64,000 nucleotides of DNA, from contig NC_081406.1 in the NCBI RefSeq assembly GCF_030272615.1, positions 112,377,783-112,441,782 on the forward strand, in the 5' to 3' direction. The DNA comes from Cryptomeria japonica (taxonomy: Eukaryota; Streptophyta; Pinopsida; Cupressales; Cupressaceae). How positions within the stretch are numbered: the first letter of the stretch is position 1; each line of letters opens with the position of its first letter. Under the pieces are notes generated by a model. The model saw nothing but the letters and a program-made list of their open reading frames with translations, was not told the origin of the DNA and made no database searches. The position numbers and the translations under genes are program-made. Positions 19,474 through 30,188 of the stretch are shown here, in pieces.

Positions 19474-20890
19474 GGATCCTGAGTTGCATGGGGAAGACTG
19501 GGTCTTGGCCATAAACCAGAAATAAGGTGAAATTCCTAATGCGTTCTTGGTCCTGATTCGGTCTGCCCATAGAGCAAATCTCAATTGGGTATGCCATTCT
19601 CTCGGGCTTCTTTCTAGCAGCTTCTTGATAACACTGAGCAGGTTCTTGTTAGTTGACTCAGCTAACCCATTACCCTGAGGATAATAATTTGATGAAAATT
19701 TGAGGGTTATCCCATATTCAAAAGCCCAATTCGAGAATCTCAATGATGTGAATGCCGAGCCATTGTCGCAAACCAACGCATAAGGACATCCAAACCTTGT
19801 GATGATGTTTTCCTCCAGGAATTTGATTACAGCTTCAGTAGTGCATACTTTGAGAGCTCGTGCCTCCGACCATCTGGTACAATAATCAGTAGCTGTGATG
19901 ATATACTTGTGTTGTGCCGAGGATGCGGGGTTGATAACACCAATAAAATCCATTCCCCATTTAGCAAATGGTCTTGCTTCAATCACTAGGTTTAGTGGCA
20001 TAGCAGGATTTCTTTCTCTGAAGGTTGCGACTTGGCATGTGTGGCAAGTCCTGATATGATTAAACATATCTTTGAAAAGTGTAGGCCAGTAATATCCTGC
20101 TCTCAGGATCTGATGAGCTGTTGCGAGGTTGGCTCCATGTCCGGTCCCAAACTTGGAATGAAAATGTTCAATTATTTGTTTGGCCTCATCTTTGCCAACA
20201 CACCTCAGATATATCCCTTCATGATTCTTGCGATATAGAACAGATCCTTGAAGCATATAATGTTGACACTTTATTCTTAGTGCTCTTTTCTGCGTAGGTG
20301 TCATGCGAGCAGGACATTTGTTGTTAAGCAGGTATGTCACAATATCCTCGTACCATTCATCAGGAGTGACATCCTCTAATTCATAAATTTGTTGGACTAA
20401 TCCTGGTCCATCAATTGCCAATGTCTGCACCAAAGCTTGTCCTCGAACAAGTTTCATGGGCTGGATTTCAATATCAAATTCTTGGATAATGGCGACCCAC
20501 TTTCCTCTTCTTTCTCCTAGTTCATTCTGCATGAGAAGAGTCTTGACTGCTGCATCTGGTACTATTGCATAAATTTTGGCCCTTAGGAGGTAATGTCTGA
20601 ATTTCTTAACGGCTTTTACCAGCGCGTATGCTTGTTTCTCAATATTGGGATACCTGAGTTCTGCATCTTTCAGCGGGGTGCTCATGAATGCAATTGGATT
20701 CTCGTCCCTTTCTTCACTTCTCTGGGTGAGAATAGCAGCACAAGTGTAGTCAGAAGTGAAGGAATATAGATAGAAGGGCTTGAGGTAATCAGGACTGATC
20801 AATACTGGCGCTTCTGCGATTGTCGTCTTTATCTCCTCGAATGCCCTTTTGGCCTGTGGTGACCATTCAATCTTTGCAGGGACACCTGGA
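19474..20890 (-). pseudogene. Tat-like Ty3/gypsy RNase H-integrase (split gene, part 1)
   Basis: The minus-strand frame has an RNase H-like region (about residues 25-175, ending in KLVRGQALVQTLAID, a Tat-type ending), an integrase zinc finger (H258, H265, C295, C298 in the open frame starting 20931) and an integrase core. The core has D328 (KWGMDFIG), D389 (VCDNGSAFTS) and E425 (GNGLAESTNK), a complete D,D35E triad. RNase H catalytic positions look degenerate. It is cut at 19474 by the solo LTR and resumes at 11635-12000. The 5' side stops near 20890 against family-A gag; RT, protease and gag of this element are absent. Its PBS-like neighbour and RNase H type agree on the Tat lineage. Confidence 0.85.
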
Positions 20891-20965
20891 GGGTTAGTAC
20901 CAAGGCCTTTGCAACCCGTCTTCCTACCCAAGGAAGTGCCTCAAGCTGAAACTGAGATATCAACA

Positions 20966-22702
20966 ATGGATGAAATAAGGAATAGTTACATGGAGTATGC
21001 TTCTCTCCCTGCAGAGATCCGGAATATCCTCACCTTTGACCAGTCTATGAACCAAAATATGAAAAGAGGTGGAAGATATGATAATTGCCCTCATGCTCCA
21101 TGAGATTATCAGCAAGCCCTTGGAAAGGTTACTCTAGCCAACTTTGACGGTAGTGATAAGAGTTCTGCTAGATCGTGGGTTCAAAAGTTGGACAATTATT
21201 TGTCCTTGAGACCATTGCCGAAAGAAGATGAAAAAACAGTAATTGAGGATGTGCATCATGAATCTCTTAAGGTTTCTTATGGAGCTAGTGATAGTGTTGA
21301 ATACACTGATGTGCTTCTAGAGGAAAAGCAGATGAAAATTGAAGATATTAAACAAGAGGAAAAGGTTAACAGATTGTTGAATGGAGATTCATGTCATGAA
21401 TCTGAAAATATTGCAGCTAATGATGAAGTTCCTAATGACCAAGAGGCCGTCCTATTTTGGAAGTTTAAAATATACCAAAATGATGACATTCAAGGGGCAG
21501 ATATAGAGGACCAATCAGAAATTGCATTTCAGAATAATGGTGTTGAGACTCCTAGTTTGAAGAATGAGCTTGACCAAATTCTGAAAGTCTTTGACTTGGA
21601 GCAGTGTCCTAAATTGAAATTTTCAGATTTAGGACAGCAAAATAGTTGGTCTAAGTTGGAAAAAGGAAATACTTTTCAGACTGTTGATAACCCATTGTTT
21701 GAGATGGGTATAGTGAAAACATATGACAATCCACTTTTTAAGTGGGAAGATGGAACATCACTTGGTTCTAGCAATGCACTTGGTCAAAATAACAATGTGT
21801 GGAAACCAAGAGAAGATTCAAGATTTAAGTTCGATGATACTTGGAGCTATGGTGAGCACTTCTTAACTGAGCCAAGTAATCAGCCTTTTCATATTTGGGA
21901 TCCAGGTGTGAAGGCAGGTAAGGACGATGAGGAGACCATGTGGGATGAATTTCCCTTTGATCCAGATGATGAAATGGAACTTGATGAGGATTCTATATCA
22001 GTAAACAATGGTGACGTTACACTTGATCTTGGGGCTGCCTTCTCGTTTGATCAAAGTGACAATGGGGTGGAAGCAGATTTAAAAGTCTATAAGACTCCTA
22101 ATATTGAAGGGTTTGATGGTGTTCTTGAAAATAAATCAGATTTATTAGTGCACAGTGCTGATCATGGTCTTGGTGTTGAGCAATGTCATCATGTGGATGA
22201 TGTGGGGTGTGAGACTAGGGACAACCAAGGAGTCATTGAAGACAAAACTGGAAATTTTGATTGTAATCAAAGGCTCAAAGAATTAGTGAAGTCTAATCCT
22301 ATTTATGATATTGAGCATTTTCATCTAGTTGGTGGAGTTACACAAGAGTCTTGGAGCAGCTATGGGAGCAGCAATTGCAAGAAACAAAGTTCTAATTGTT
22401 TCGTACAACCCGTCAAAAGTACACCATCTTTGTATTCTTATGAGTGGGATGGCTTCCAGGTTCTTGATAACCCTTCCTTTGAAGTGGGTACTGAGAAAAG
22501 TTATGATAACCCTCTCTTCATGATGGATGACTTCAATATCTTTGACATCAAGGTGATGTCGAAACACAATTTAGTTGTCGTACAAGGGTTCACTAGAGGA
22601 GACATCAATTTCTTAAGTATGCACTTGGTCCTCACTATCACTTGGGAATGTGTTGAGTTTTCTTTTCAGTGTATTGAAAATCACTTTCAGTTGGGTATCT
22701 AG
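20966..22702 (+). pseudogene. Truncated gag fused to an unrecognised ORF (element A)
   Basis: The frame runs from ATG 20966 (MDEIRNSYMEYASL) to the stop before 22703, with one in-frame TGA at 21101-21103. The first part is Ty3/gypsy gag-like: LANFDGSDKSSARSWVQKLD is a typical gag N-terminal motif. Gag stops after LSLRPLPKEDE, and an acidic, Asn-rich region of about 485 residues follows that I do not recognise. It carries a repeated motif DNPLFEMG..KTYDNPLF (about 21680-21740) and DNPSFEVG..KSYDNPLF (about 22460-22515), plus an acidic run around 21930-21985. No capsid C-terminus, zinc knuckle, protease or pol is present. It could be a fusion made by an internal deletion in element A. Confidence 0.6.
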
Positions 22703-23628
22703 GCTCGAGATCGTTAACATGGTCTGATGGAGCTTATTACATGTGGAAAGAAGGATCTTTGGAGGGATAACGTTCCTTTTGCTCATCAACTAGTGGATTG
22801 GGAAGATATTCTAAGCAAAGGATGGTTCCATGCAGAGTTGGAGTCACTAGAGAAGATATTTCCAGCCTTGAACGTGAGCATATGTGTTATTTTGGACGAT
22901 GATTTCTTGTGTTGCAGCAACTGTTCATCTTCTTGGATGCTGATTTTCCTGAAATCAGATCTCAAGTCAATCATTTCGAACTTGGTGGGCTGCTGGTGTA
23001 CTCTTTTTCAGACTACTCAGTCTCTTGGCAGGACAGGTTTATGGTCTCAAATGACAGGTATGGTGAGTTGGGGCAATCGGTATCTGTGTATGGAAAGTGT
23101 TCAAGCTCTAACTAGTGGTTATTCTTATGCCCTCTCTTCTAACCTTTTCTTTCTATGGTTCATCAATCTGAGGTGTTTGGAGAGGGAACTATAAGAGATT
23201 TCAGAAGTCTCCATGGTTTTATCAGAATAATTCCATTGAGGCCTAGTAGATTCATGTGGAGTTATGAGAATGAGTTTGTTGAGCTCCTGCAAATGATTGT
23301 TTTCCTCCTTGCGGGAAGATTTGGAAAAGTCACATTGACAGTCGTGGCTCTGTTAGATACCATATGGAGATGTGTTGTGGAGTTTGATCGTGAGTTGAGT
23401 AGACCTTATTTTCTATTGCCCAAGCTTGTGATAGACAGTGACACTGTTGATATTGATTACTTAGAGCCTTATGGGCACGAGATGATGCATGATATTGATT
23501 TCAATCCTTTAGGGATTTTCGGTTTGAGTATAATGGATGGTAACATTTTTGAGTTACAAGGGAGGTTAGTGCAGTTTTGGCGTGATATTTTCACTGATGT
23601 GATCAGCGTGGTAGGTTCTTCTTGAGAT
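22703..23628 (+). pseudogene. Decayed coding remnants before the 3' LTR of element A
   Basis: Open segments 22727-23194 (frame 2), 22909-23115 and 23155-23625 (frame 1) probably form one older reading frame broken by a frameshift near 22900 and by stops. The last segment (156 codons, containing FRSLHGFIRIIPLRPSRFMW) is the longest. I do not recognise a domain. They end about 75 bp before the polypurine tract, where plant gypsy elements may carry extra ORFs. Confidence 0.4.
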
Positions 23629-23703
23629 GAACATGAGACCCTCGGCTCGTATTTGCTTGGGTGTGGATCAGTTTAAAATTTTCTGGAGTTGTGGTGGCAT
23701 TGC

Positions 23704-23734
23704 TTGAGGACAAGCAATTTCGAGAAGGGCGGAT
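23704..23734 (+). other. Polypurine tract of element A
   Basis: TTGAGGACAAGCAA followed by a G/A-rich GAGAAGGGCGGA directly abuts the 3' LTR start at 23735. The 'ttgaggacaagca' phrase is a familiar Ty3/gypsy PPT context in plants. Confidence 0.8.
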
Positions 23735-26163
23735 TGTAATGTCCCCTTCTCCGCAGTGATTACTTCAGTTGGCTGTTAGCCTAGTTCAGATGCTCGTAGG
23801 CTAGTCGGGAGCAGAAATTAGGGTTTCCTATTTTCTAGGAGTATTCTTTGGTGTTTTCAAGGGGTATATGTGGGAGTTTGACAGTTTGGATTCTGGATTC
23901 CTTCTAGGTTTTCAGAGAGCTTCAGGATGGTTCGACATGCATCTGCATCAGTGACTTTTTCCAAACTTACTATTTTTAGTAAGTGCGACGACCGCTCAGA
24001 ATGTGGTTAAAATCACTTTGGAAACACTTACTATTTTTACCAATATGCTATTTTTAGTAAGTACCATTTTTAGCAGTTCTATTTTTAGCAGGATGTCAGC
24101 GGGCCTATTCAAATGGCTATTTCCGGCAGGTCAGTTTCAACAGTTGAACTTTTAGCATTTTTTGGTGCTATTCTTCTGCAGCGCAGCTCAGTGGCTATTT
24201 CTGGTAGTATTATTTTGGCAGGATCCTGTAATCACTCAGATGACTATTTTTAGCAGTTTAGTTCAAAGCCCCAACTCAATTCAGTTTTGGTGATTTCGAG
24301 CACTTCAGTCTCCGACTCAATTTGGCAATAACTCAAATGGGGCGATTTTCTAAGTATATTGCCTTATTAATATCATAGTTGGGCGCCCACTTTACACTTT
24401 ATTTTATAAAACTTATATTTATTAAAAAGGGCAATTTTGGGTGAATGTAAATTGGGCGAACTTGTGCAAGGAAATAAAATGAAATGCAATGCCAAATGTG
24501 GATGAAATGGAATGGTATTTGGTTTGGGCATATTTGGAGTGCATTTGAATTTGAATTTGGCTGGCAAAAAGTTATAAGTAAGTGACTTGGGCTCTCATTT
24601 TGGTATCCAGAGAAAATATATTGTTATGTTGTCCGAATGACTCCAGACAATCTTCGAGGGTGGATACCTCCTAGGGCTCTTGACAGACTTCGATTGTGAG
24701 ATATCGCTCCTAGCTGTGATTGGATCTTTTGAATGTGTGGTTCGATTTTAGTGTGCATTTGCAGATTTTTAGTGTGGTGTGGATTTCAGTGTTGCTGGTT
24801 TTTGGTGTGGCTGTAGCACGTTTTAGTTCATAACTCTCAGTTCGTGTGTCAGATCATTCTGGGTAGTGGCTCGTTCTCTTCCTGTGCCACAGGCGATCAA
24901 GTTTGTAAGTTTGTAGAGCTTAATGTCGAGTATTTAATTTTTAAATGCAAATCGTACTTCTTTCCTAGCAGTACTATGTTGGGCTGCCTGGGAATGCGTG
25001 CATAAATTCATTTGGGGGTTTTGGGTGCAGTTTCTTGGTTCTAATCTCATCACCTGTCTTGCATTTCTCATTTGCATCCGTTTGGGGGTAATTTCGTTGA
25101 GTGTGAATAGAGTTACGAGCATTTTTGTGAGTTTCTAAGCTGCTGGTCTGTGTGTTTCTAGCGCATGGGTTGCATATCAAAATCTGAAAAATTGTTAGTT
25201 TGGAGTGTTTCCTTGTGTGGAGTTGGTTTTAGAGTGTGTGGGTCCTATGGAGTGTGTTTAGAGATAATTTGATTGTGTGGGGAGTGATTTAGAAGTGTTT
25301 GTGAGGATTTTAATGTTGTTGGTCTGTATTTCCAGCCTGTTGTTCATTCATATCATTTATATCGGATTTAGTTTTTTGGGGTTGAAGTTGGTTTTCAGGT
25401 GTGTGAGTCTATGGGTGTGGTGTGAAGAGTCTTGGTAATAAGTTGCAGCTGTTACTTTGGGTTTTGACATTTGAATATCCATGATGAGTTATATTGTAAT
25501 GCTTGTTAGTAGTACTAACAGCAATTTATTTGAACTCTCTTAGTTCCACTGCATAAGTGGAAAAGGCTCGCCTTGCTGCCTAGTTTGGATAATGATTCTA
25601 GTAATTTTGTAATCCATGTTTGCATTGTAAAGCTGATTAGTAGTACTAACAACTATATACTTGGATTGTTGTTCTTTGGCCCATTGCATAAGTGGAAGAG
25701 GCTGGCTTGCCGCCTTCTTATCTATTGTAATTTTGTCCTCCCGCTGAATAAGCGGTTGAGTTGATTGTAATTTCATTTTCAATCCTCTCGCTGAATAAGC
25801 GGTGGAGTTGATTGCTATTTCATTTCTAGTCCTCCCGCTACATAAGCGTTAGAGTGATTGTTCTTCAGTTCTTGCATCCTTGGCTGGTTTACCGCCAAGT
25901 GATTTTTAATATTCTCCATATCCCGCTGAAAATTGGAAGGGGCTGGCTTGCCGCCCAAGCATTGTATTATTTCCAGTTATTTGAAGCTAACGATCCCTCC
26001 CCTCAACACCGTATGCTCTCACCTTCCCATATTGGGCACTTGGTGATTAGAAAGTGGAAGGGTTACAGTTTCAACATTACTATATCTTCATTTACTAACC
26101 TTAACAGGTTCTTGTTGTGATTGTAACTCAAAATAAATTGAAAAAAATTGTGGGGATATTACG
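23735..26163 (+). mobile_element. 3' LTR of element A (2429 bp)
   Basis: TGTAATGTCCCC to GGGGATATTACG, followed by TTTAC (26164-26168). It contains the palindrome pair region (23965-24080), the stem-loop cluster (25548-25960) and no conserved ORF. Confidence 0.9.
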
Positions 26164-26168
26164 TTTAC

Positions 26169-28022
26169 TAGAGCAAAGAATAATAGAAAATGCATCATCA
26201 TCAAAATAAAAATTTATTGTCTCAATAACATTTCTTAATAATTCACACATATTTAGTATAAATTTTCTTTGCAAAAGATGAGAGAAGCTTATGAAGCATA
26301 GACATTTGTACTCTAAAACTAAAATCACTTTTAGGTTTTCCTCGTGTATTTGGAATGTACCCTAACCTTGTTTAGCATTTTTGCATGGCATTCTACTTTA
26401 GTTTTACATCCTCTTTCGCCATCTTCAATTTGATGTGGTTTACATTGTTGGAATTCCAAGAGCCTTGGCAATAATACTTGTCTTTTACCATTACCTTCAA
26501 ATAGTCCCTAACTATCATTACCAGCTTATGTAACATGAAAGCACATACTCTTACCCCCATATGTAAGCATGAAAAGTCAATTTCTTATGTACTAAATCAT
26601 ATTTAATTTCATAGGTAAAACTATTCATGGAATTAAGGGCTCATGGGAAATTTTGCCTCTTTGCAAACCACCCATTCTCTATTTGCACCTATAGTCTTGT
26701 GACCAACACCAATTTCGGTCTTTCAAAGAGTTGTTATGACATAACGCATTACCAATGGCCAAACCCTTTGTCTCTTGGGACTCTAGGAGCCTATTAGTTA
26801 TAAAATAGTGGAATAACCTCCATGTCTAGGCTCTCAAGTCTAAAATCTTTGACTTATTTTTCAAGGGATGGTTTTTTAAACCGCTTAAGCATATTCAAAT
26901 GTAGCAAATCTCTATGATGTACACCATAGCATGGCCTAAAATTTCACCCTGAGGCACCTAGCCACTTCTTTTAAAGGAAAAATCCTCAACTAGATCTAAG
27001 GGCTAACTACAAGCTCAATCAAAAATTGAATGTTTTGGCATGATAGCTCTAGCATCCTTTAAAGACAAAGGAGATTAACTCTCCTTGGTAGAACAACTCA
27101 TTACTATCAAGAGGCCATGTTGGAATCCATTTCAAACATAGCATAAAGTTGAAAAGACCTCTTTGCCAATCATGGTATTCTTATACTTATTGTAAGCCCC
27201 AAGACTCCTAGCCACTTCCTTAAAGAAAAAAATCCAAAACTAAATTGAAGGGCTATATCCAAGCTCTGTCACAAACTGAAATTCTTTCACATGACAGCTC
27301 TAGGATCACTCAGAAGGCAAAAGAGACGACCACTCCTTGGTAGAAGAACTCACTACCATGAAGGGGCCATGTTGGAATCCATTTCAAACTTTCCATCAAG
27401 ATGAAAAGATCTCCTTGCCAATCATGCCATTCTTATACCTATGTCAAAATTTTGACCCCAAAATATCCAAGATGATCTAATCTGTTGGAGGGCCCTCCCA
27501 TTATCTAGAACGTATCTTGTCCACACATAGATATCGGAGGCAAGAGGCAATGGAGGAAGGGGGACAATCAGTGTCCTCTCGTTAGTCACCAATGACGGGG
27601 CCACTTATTAATTCTAGTGGCATTTCATTTCCTATTGTAATGTGTGCTTATAATTTCTATGTTGTTAATAATTGGAAATTTCACATTATGGGGGGGAATA
27701 TAATTCCATCTCCATTAGTAGTGACAATTTCCTATATTGTTGGAGAATATGTCATTTCCTTATGTGACCCCCTAGTGTAAAATATTGTAATGAACAAAAG
27801 CACCAAAGTGATTCAATTCATGGATCTTGAAAGGGTTTGTGGGAGTATCCAGAAAACAACACAAGGTGAAAAGTTGGTGGATTCCCATTCATGTCCAAGT
27901 TCGTGGTAAGCCTATGTGAAAACCATGAAAGGTTGATAGGAGGTGCCTTTTGTTTTGAATCAAGATCATGAGAGTTGGGCTTACTACAAATAAAGGCTCT
28001 GAGTTCTTACCATGTTCACACT
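26169..28022. other. Decayed intergenic sequence with a 250-bp tandem duplication
   Basis: No gene is seen. Around 26945-27190 and 27195-27440 two diverged copies of a roughly 250-bp unit lie in tandem (shared landmarks 'cctagccacttc' at 26957 and 27207, 'ggccatgttggaatccatttcaaac', 'ttgccaatcatg'). The remaining sequence is AT-rich and featureless to me. Confidence 0.5.
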
Positions 28023-28260
28023 AAGGGGGGGAATATTGGAAATCAGTGTTAGTTCTCAACTTGTTATTTGTTTGTTATGAGTTGTTTTAACAACTCTCTA
28101 ATTCTAGGATTAGTTAAAACCATACGAGAGAAATTTAAGGAAGACTTCTTCCTATTAAAATGTAATATCTCGAATCATTTCTTGAACGAATGAAAACTAT
28201 TGTTTTCACGTGTTCCTCTGAAAGTTAATAGATATATGGTATAGTGTTCCCCAACCCATG
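28023..28260 (+). mobile_element. Possible Copia-type polypurine tract and LTR remnant
   Basis: AAGGGGGGGAAT (28023-28034) is followed by TTGGAAATCAGTGTTAGTTC, which looks like a PPT and the start of an LTR with a mutated terminus. The sequence ends near 'gtatagtgttcccc' without a clear CA end or duplication. This is a weak call. Confidence 0.3.
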
Positions 28261-29138
28261 TTTTAATCCCTTTGCAACCTAGGAGAAATAACTAACTTGA
28301 TGAGAGGTTTTTTCAAATGAACTTGTGGCTTAAAAAGGTTGGCAATCCAAGGGAACTAGAGACCTTTCTACAATAGCAAGAAACTAACCAACTTACCCAA
28401 CTAGTATCCAACACCTCTATAGAGAACATGGGCCCATATTCAAGCTCCTTTTCCTATCCTAAAGATTGAGAAAATTGCCCATATCTAAATCTAAATAATT
28501 CTTTCAAGGCCATTGTCATTATCCAGGATCAAATAGTAAAGGAATGTGGAATTGGGTGCCAACTTACAACCTCGAGCATGATTCAAATAATTGTCCCATT
28601 CATTAAAAATAGGTCTCTATAGCAAGAAATACTATCAAATTCTAATTTGACTCAAGTCTCTATAGCAAGAAATACTTTCAAATCCTAATTTGACTCTACT
28701 TGGGACCTCCCTCAAGAAAGAAGTAATGGAATCAAGCTCATCATAAAGCCCATTATCTTCGGCAATGCCACCCACTAGTAACCCTTCAAGCGATGACATA
28801 TTGTCTAAAACATTCAACAAGAGACCAAATTCTCTGAGGAGCTAAATAAAAAACTAGGTAGTGCTAACATTGATCAAATCATATGAAGACTAATAAGATC
28901 TTGAAGGGATTGATCACTCTCAAAAGTGTGTTCAATTTGGACAACCAGAAAAAGGGGAATGAAGGACTATGCTCATCAAGTCCAAAAACTACCAAGATGC
29001 AAAGTGCCCCAATAAGTCATTATTAGGCAAGGTCTCTACTTTTCTCTAGGAGGGTGTGTTTGTCAACTCTAACATAAAAATGCTGACACCATTGCATCGA
29101 CTTATAATGATCTCAAGGTTTATGATCAATTGGAGACC
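28261..29138. other. Unassigned non-coding stretch
   Basis: AT-rich sequence with a short local duplication around 'ctctatagcaagaaatacttcaaatcctaatttgactc' (28613-28695, period about 46 bp). No gene or element end is recognised. Confidence 0.45.
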
Positions 29139-29909
29139 TGTTGGTGGACGTTTTATCATCTACCTAACACTTGGAATAAAATACAACAAGGACGCTCTAT
29201 CCTCTCCTAAACAAAATCACTACTTGTGCCAAGATTGCGAGAAAGACCACAAGGTGATTCCAAGGTCTATATGTACAAACGAAAGACTTTAGTGGGATAG
29301 CCCTTCGAGTAGTGTATGCTGAAAATATCAAGGGGGACTTACGCTTGTTAACTAGTATCATTCACAAGTTGAGCTTAGGCAGATTTAACCATTTATGCTC
29401 TATGTTTTTTTTGTGGATTTTCTGATTTAGGACTTCATAAGAGATAACAAGGATGAGGGTTTAGGGATTCTATACTGCTTATAGGCTATTCCTATGAACT
29501 CGAGACGATAAAGACTAGGTGAAACGGGTAACGATGCTCTGTTTCGCCACACTCGGACAACTACGCAAAGGAGGTGCAATCTTCTAGGGTTATGCTTAAG
29601 ATTTTCACACTTAGGAAGAATACCAACAATTGAACAATATCGTTCCAAGTAGAAGTTAAACATCCATATTAAAAGCTCAAACTAACTTTACACATTGAAA
29701 GGAAATCATCCATCCAACAAAAGTATGAGCAAGATTTCACCAATCAATACTATCAGATCTATCATTCATCTAACAACTTGAAAACAAATTACTTAAGCAA
29801 ATCTAATCTAAGTGTTGAAGGGAATATGCAACCATGAAACCATTTAGCAATAAAAGATATCAAACAATACTGATAATGAATTTTTTATTACTCAAATAGC
29901 TCCATGCAG

Positions 29910-30085
29910 CAATTTCGTAAATCTCTCCACAACACAATGAGATGAGAGAATGAGTTTATATAGAGTTTTTGAAAGCAAAATAAACGGCCGAGATCAGCAA
30001 TTTCATAAATCTCTCCACAACACAATGAAATGAGAGAATGAGTTTATATAGAGTTTTTGAAAGCAAAATAAACGGCCAAGATCAA
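29910..30085. repeat. 88-bp tandem duplication containing the family-C TATA region
   Basis: Two near-identical 88-bp units share 'atctctccacaacacaatga' (29921 and 30009) and 'gtttatatagag'. Each carries one TATATA site, which in ORF-sense reads CTCTATATAAAC as in the other families. A duplicated core promoter is the simplest reading. Confidence 0.75.
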
Positions 30086-30188
30086 TCTAAGATCGACGGC
30101 TGAGATCTAAACAACCTATCCCTAGATAGAGTTTCCCAGAATTATATCAAAGATCAACTTCAAAAGAGACAAGTGGCACCAGATGCTA

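Larger units (their letters stand above)
705..26163 (+). mobile_element. Family-A LTR retrotransposon, non-autonomous, heavily nested
   Basis: The element has a 5' LTR (705-3024, broken), a gag-derived ORF (20966-22702), decayed coding sequence (22703-23628), a polypurine tract (23704-23734) and a complete 3' LTR (23735-26163), flanked by TTTAC. The last base is mutated (attacg for attaca). No reverse transcriptase, RNase H or integrase belongs to it; the pol fragment inside is on the other strand and came with the nested complex. It therefore must have relied on another element to move. The last 168 bp of the 5' LTR, the primer-binding site and the leader are missing, probably lost when the nested complex rearranged. 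Confidence 0.8.
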
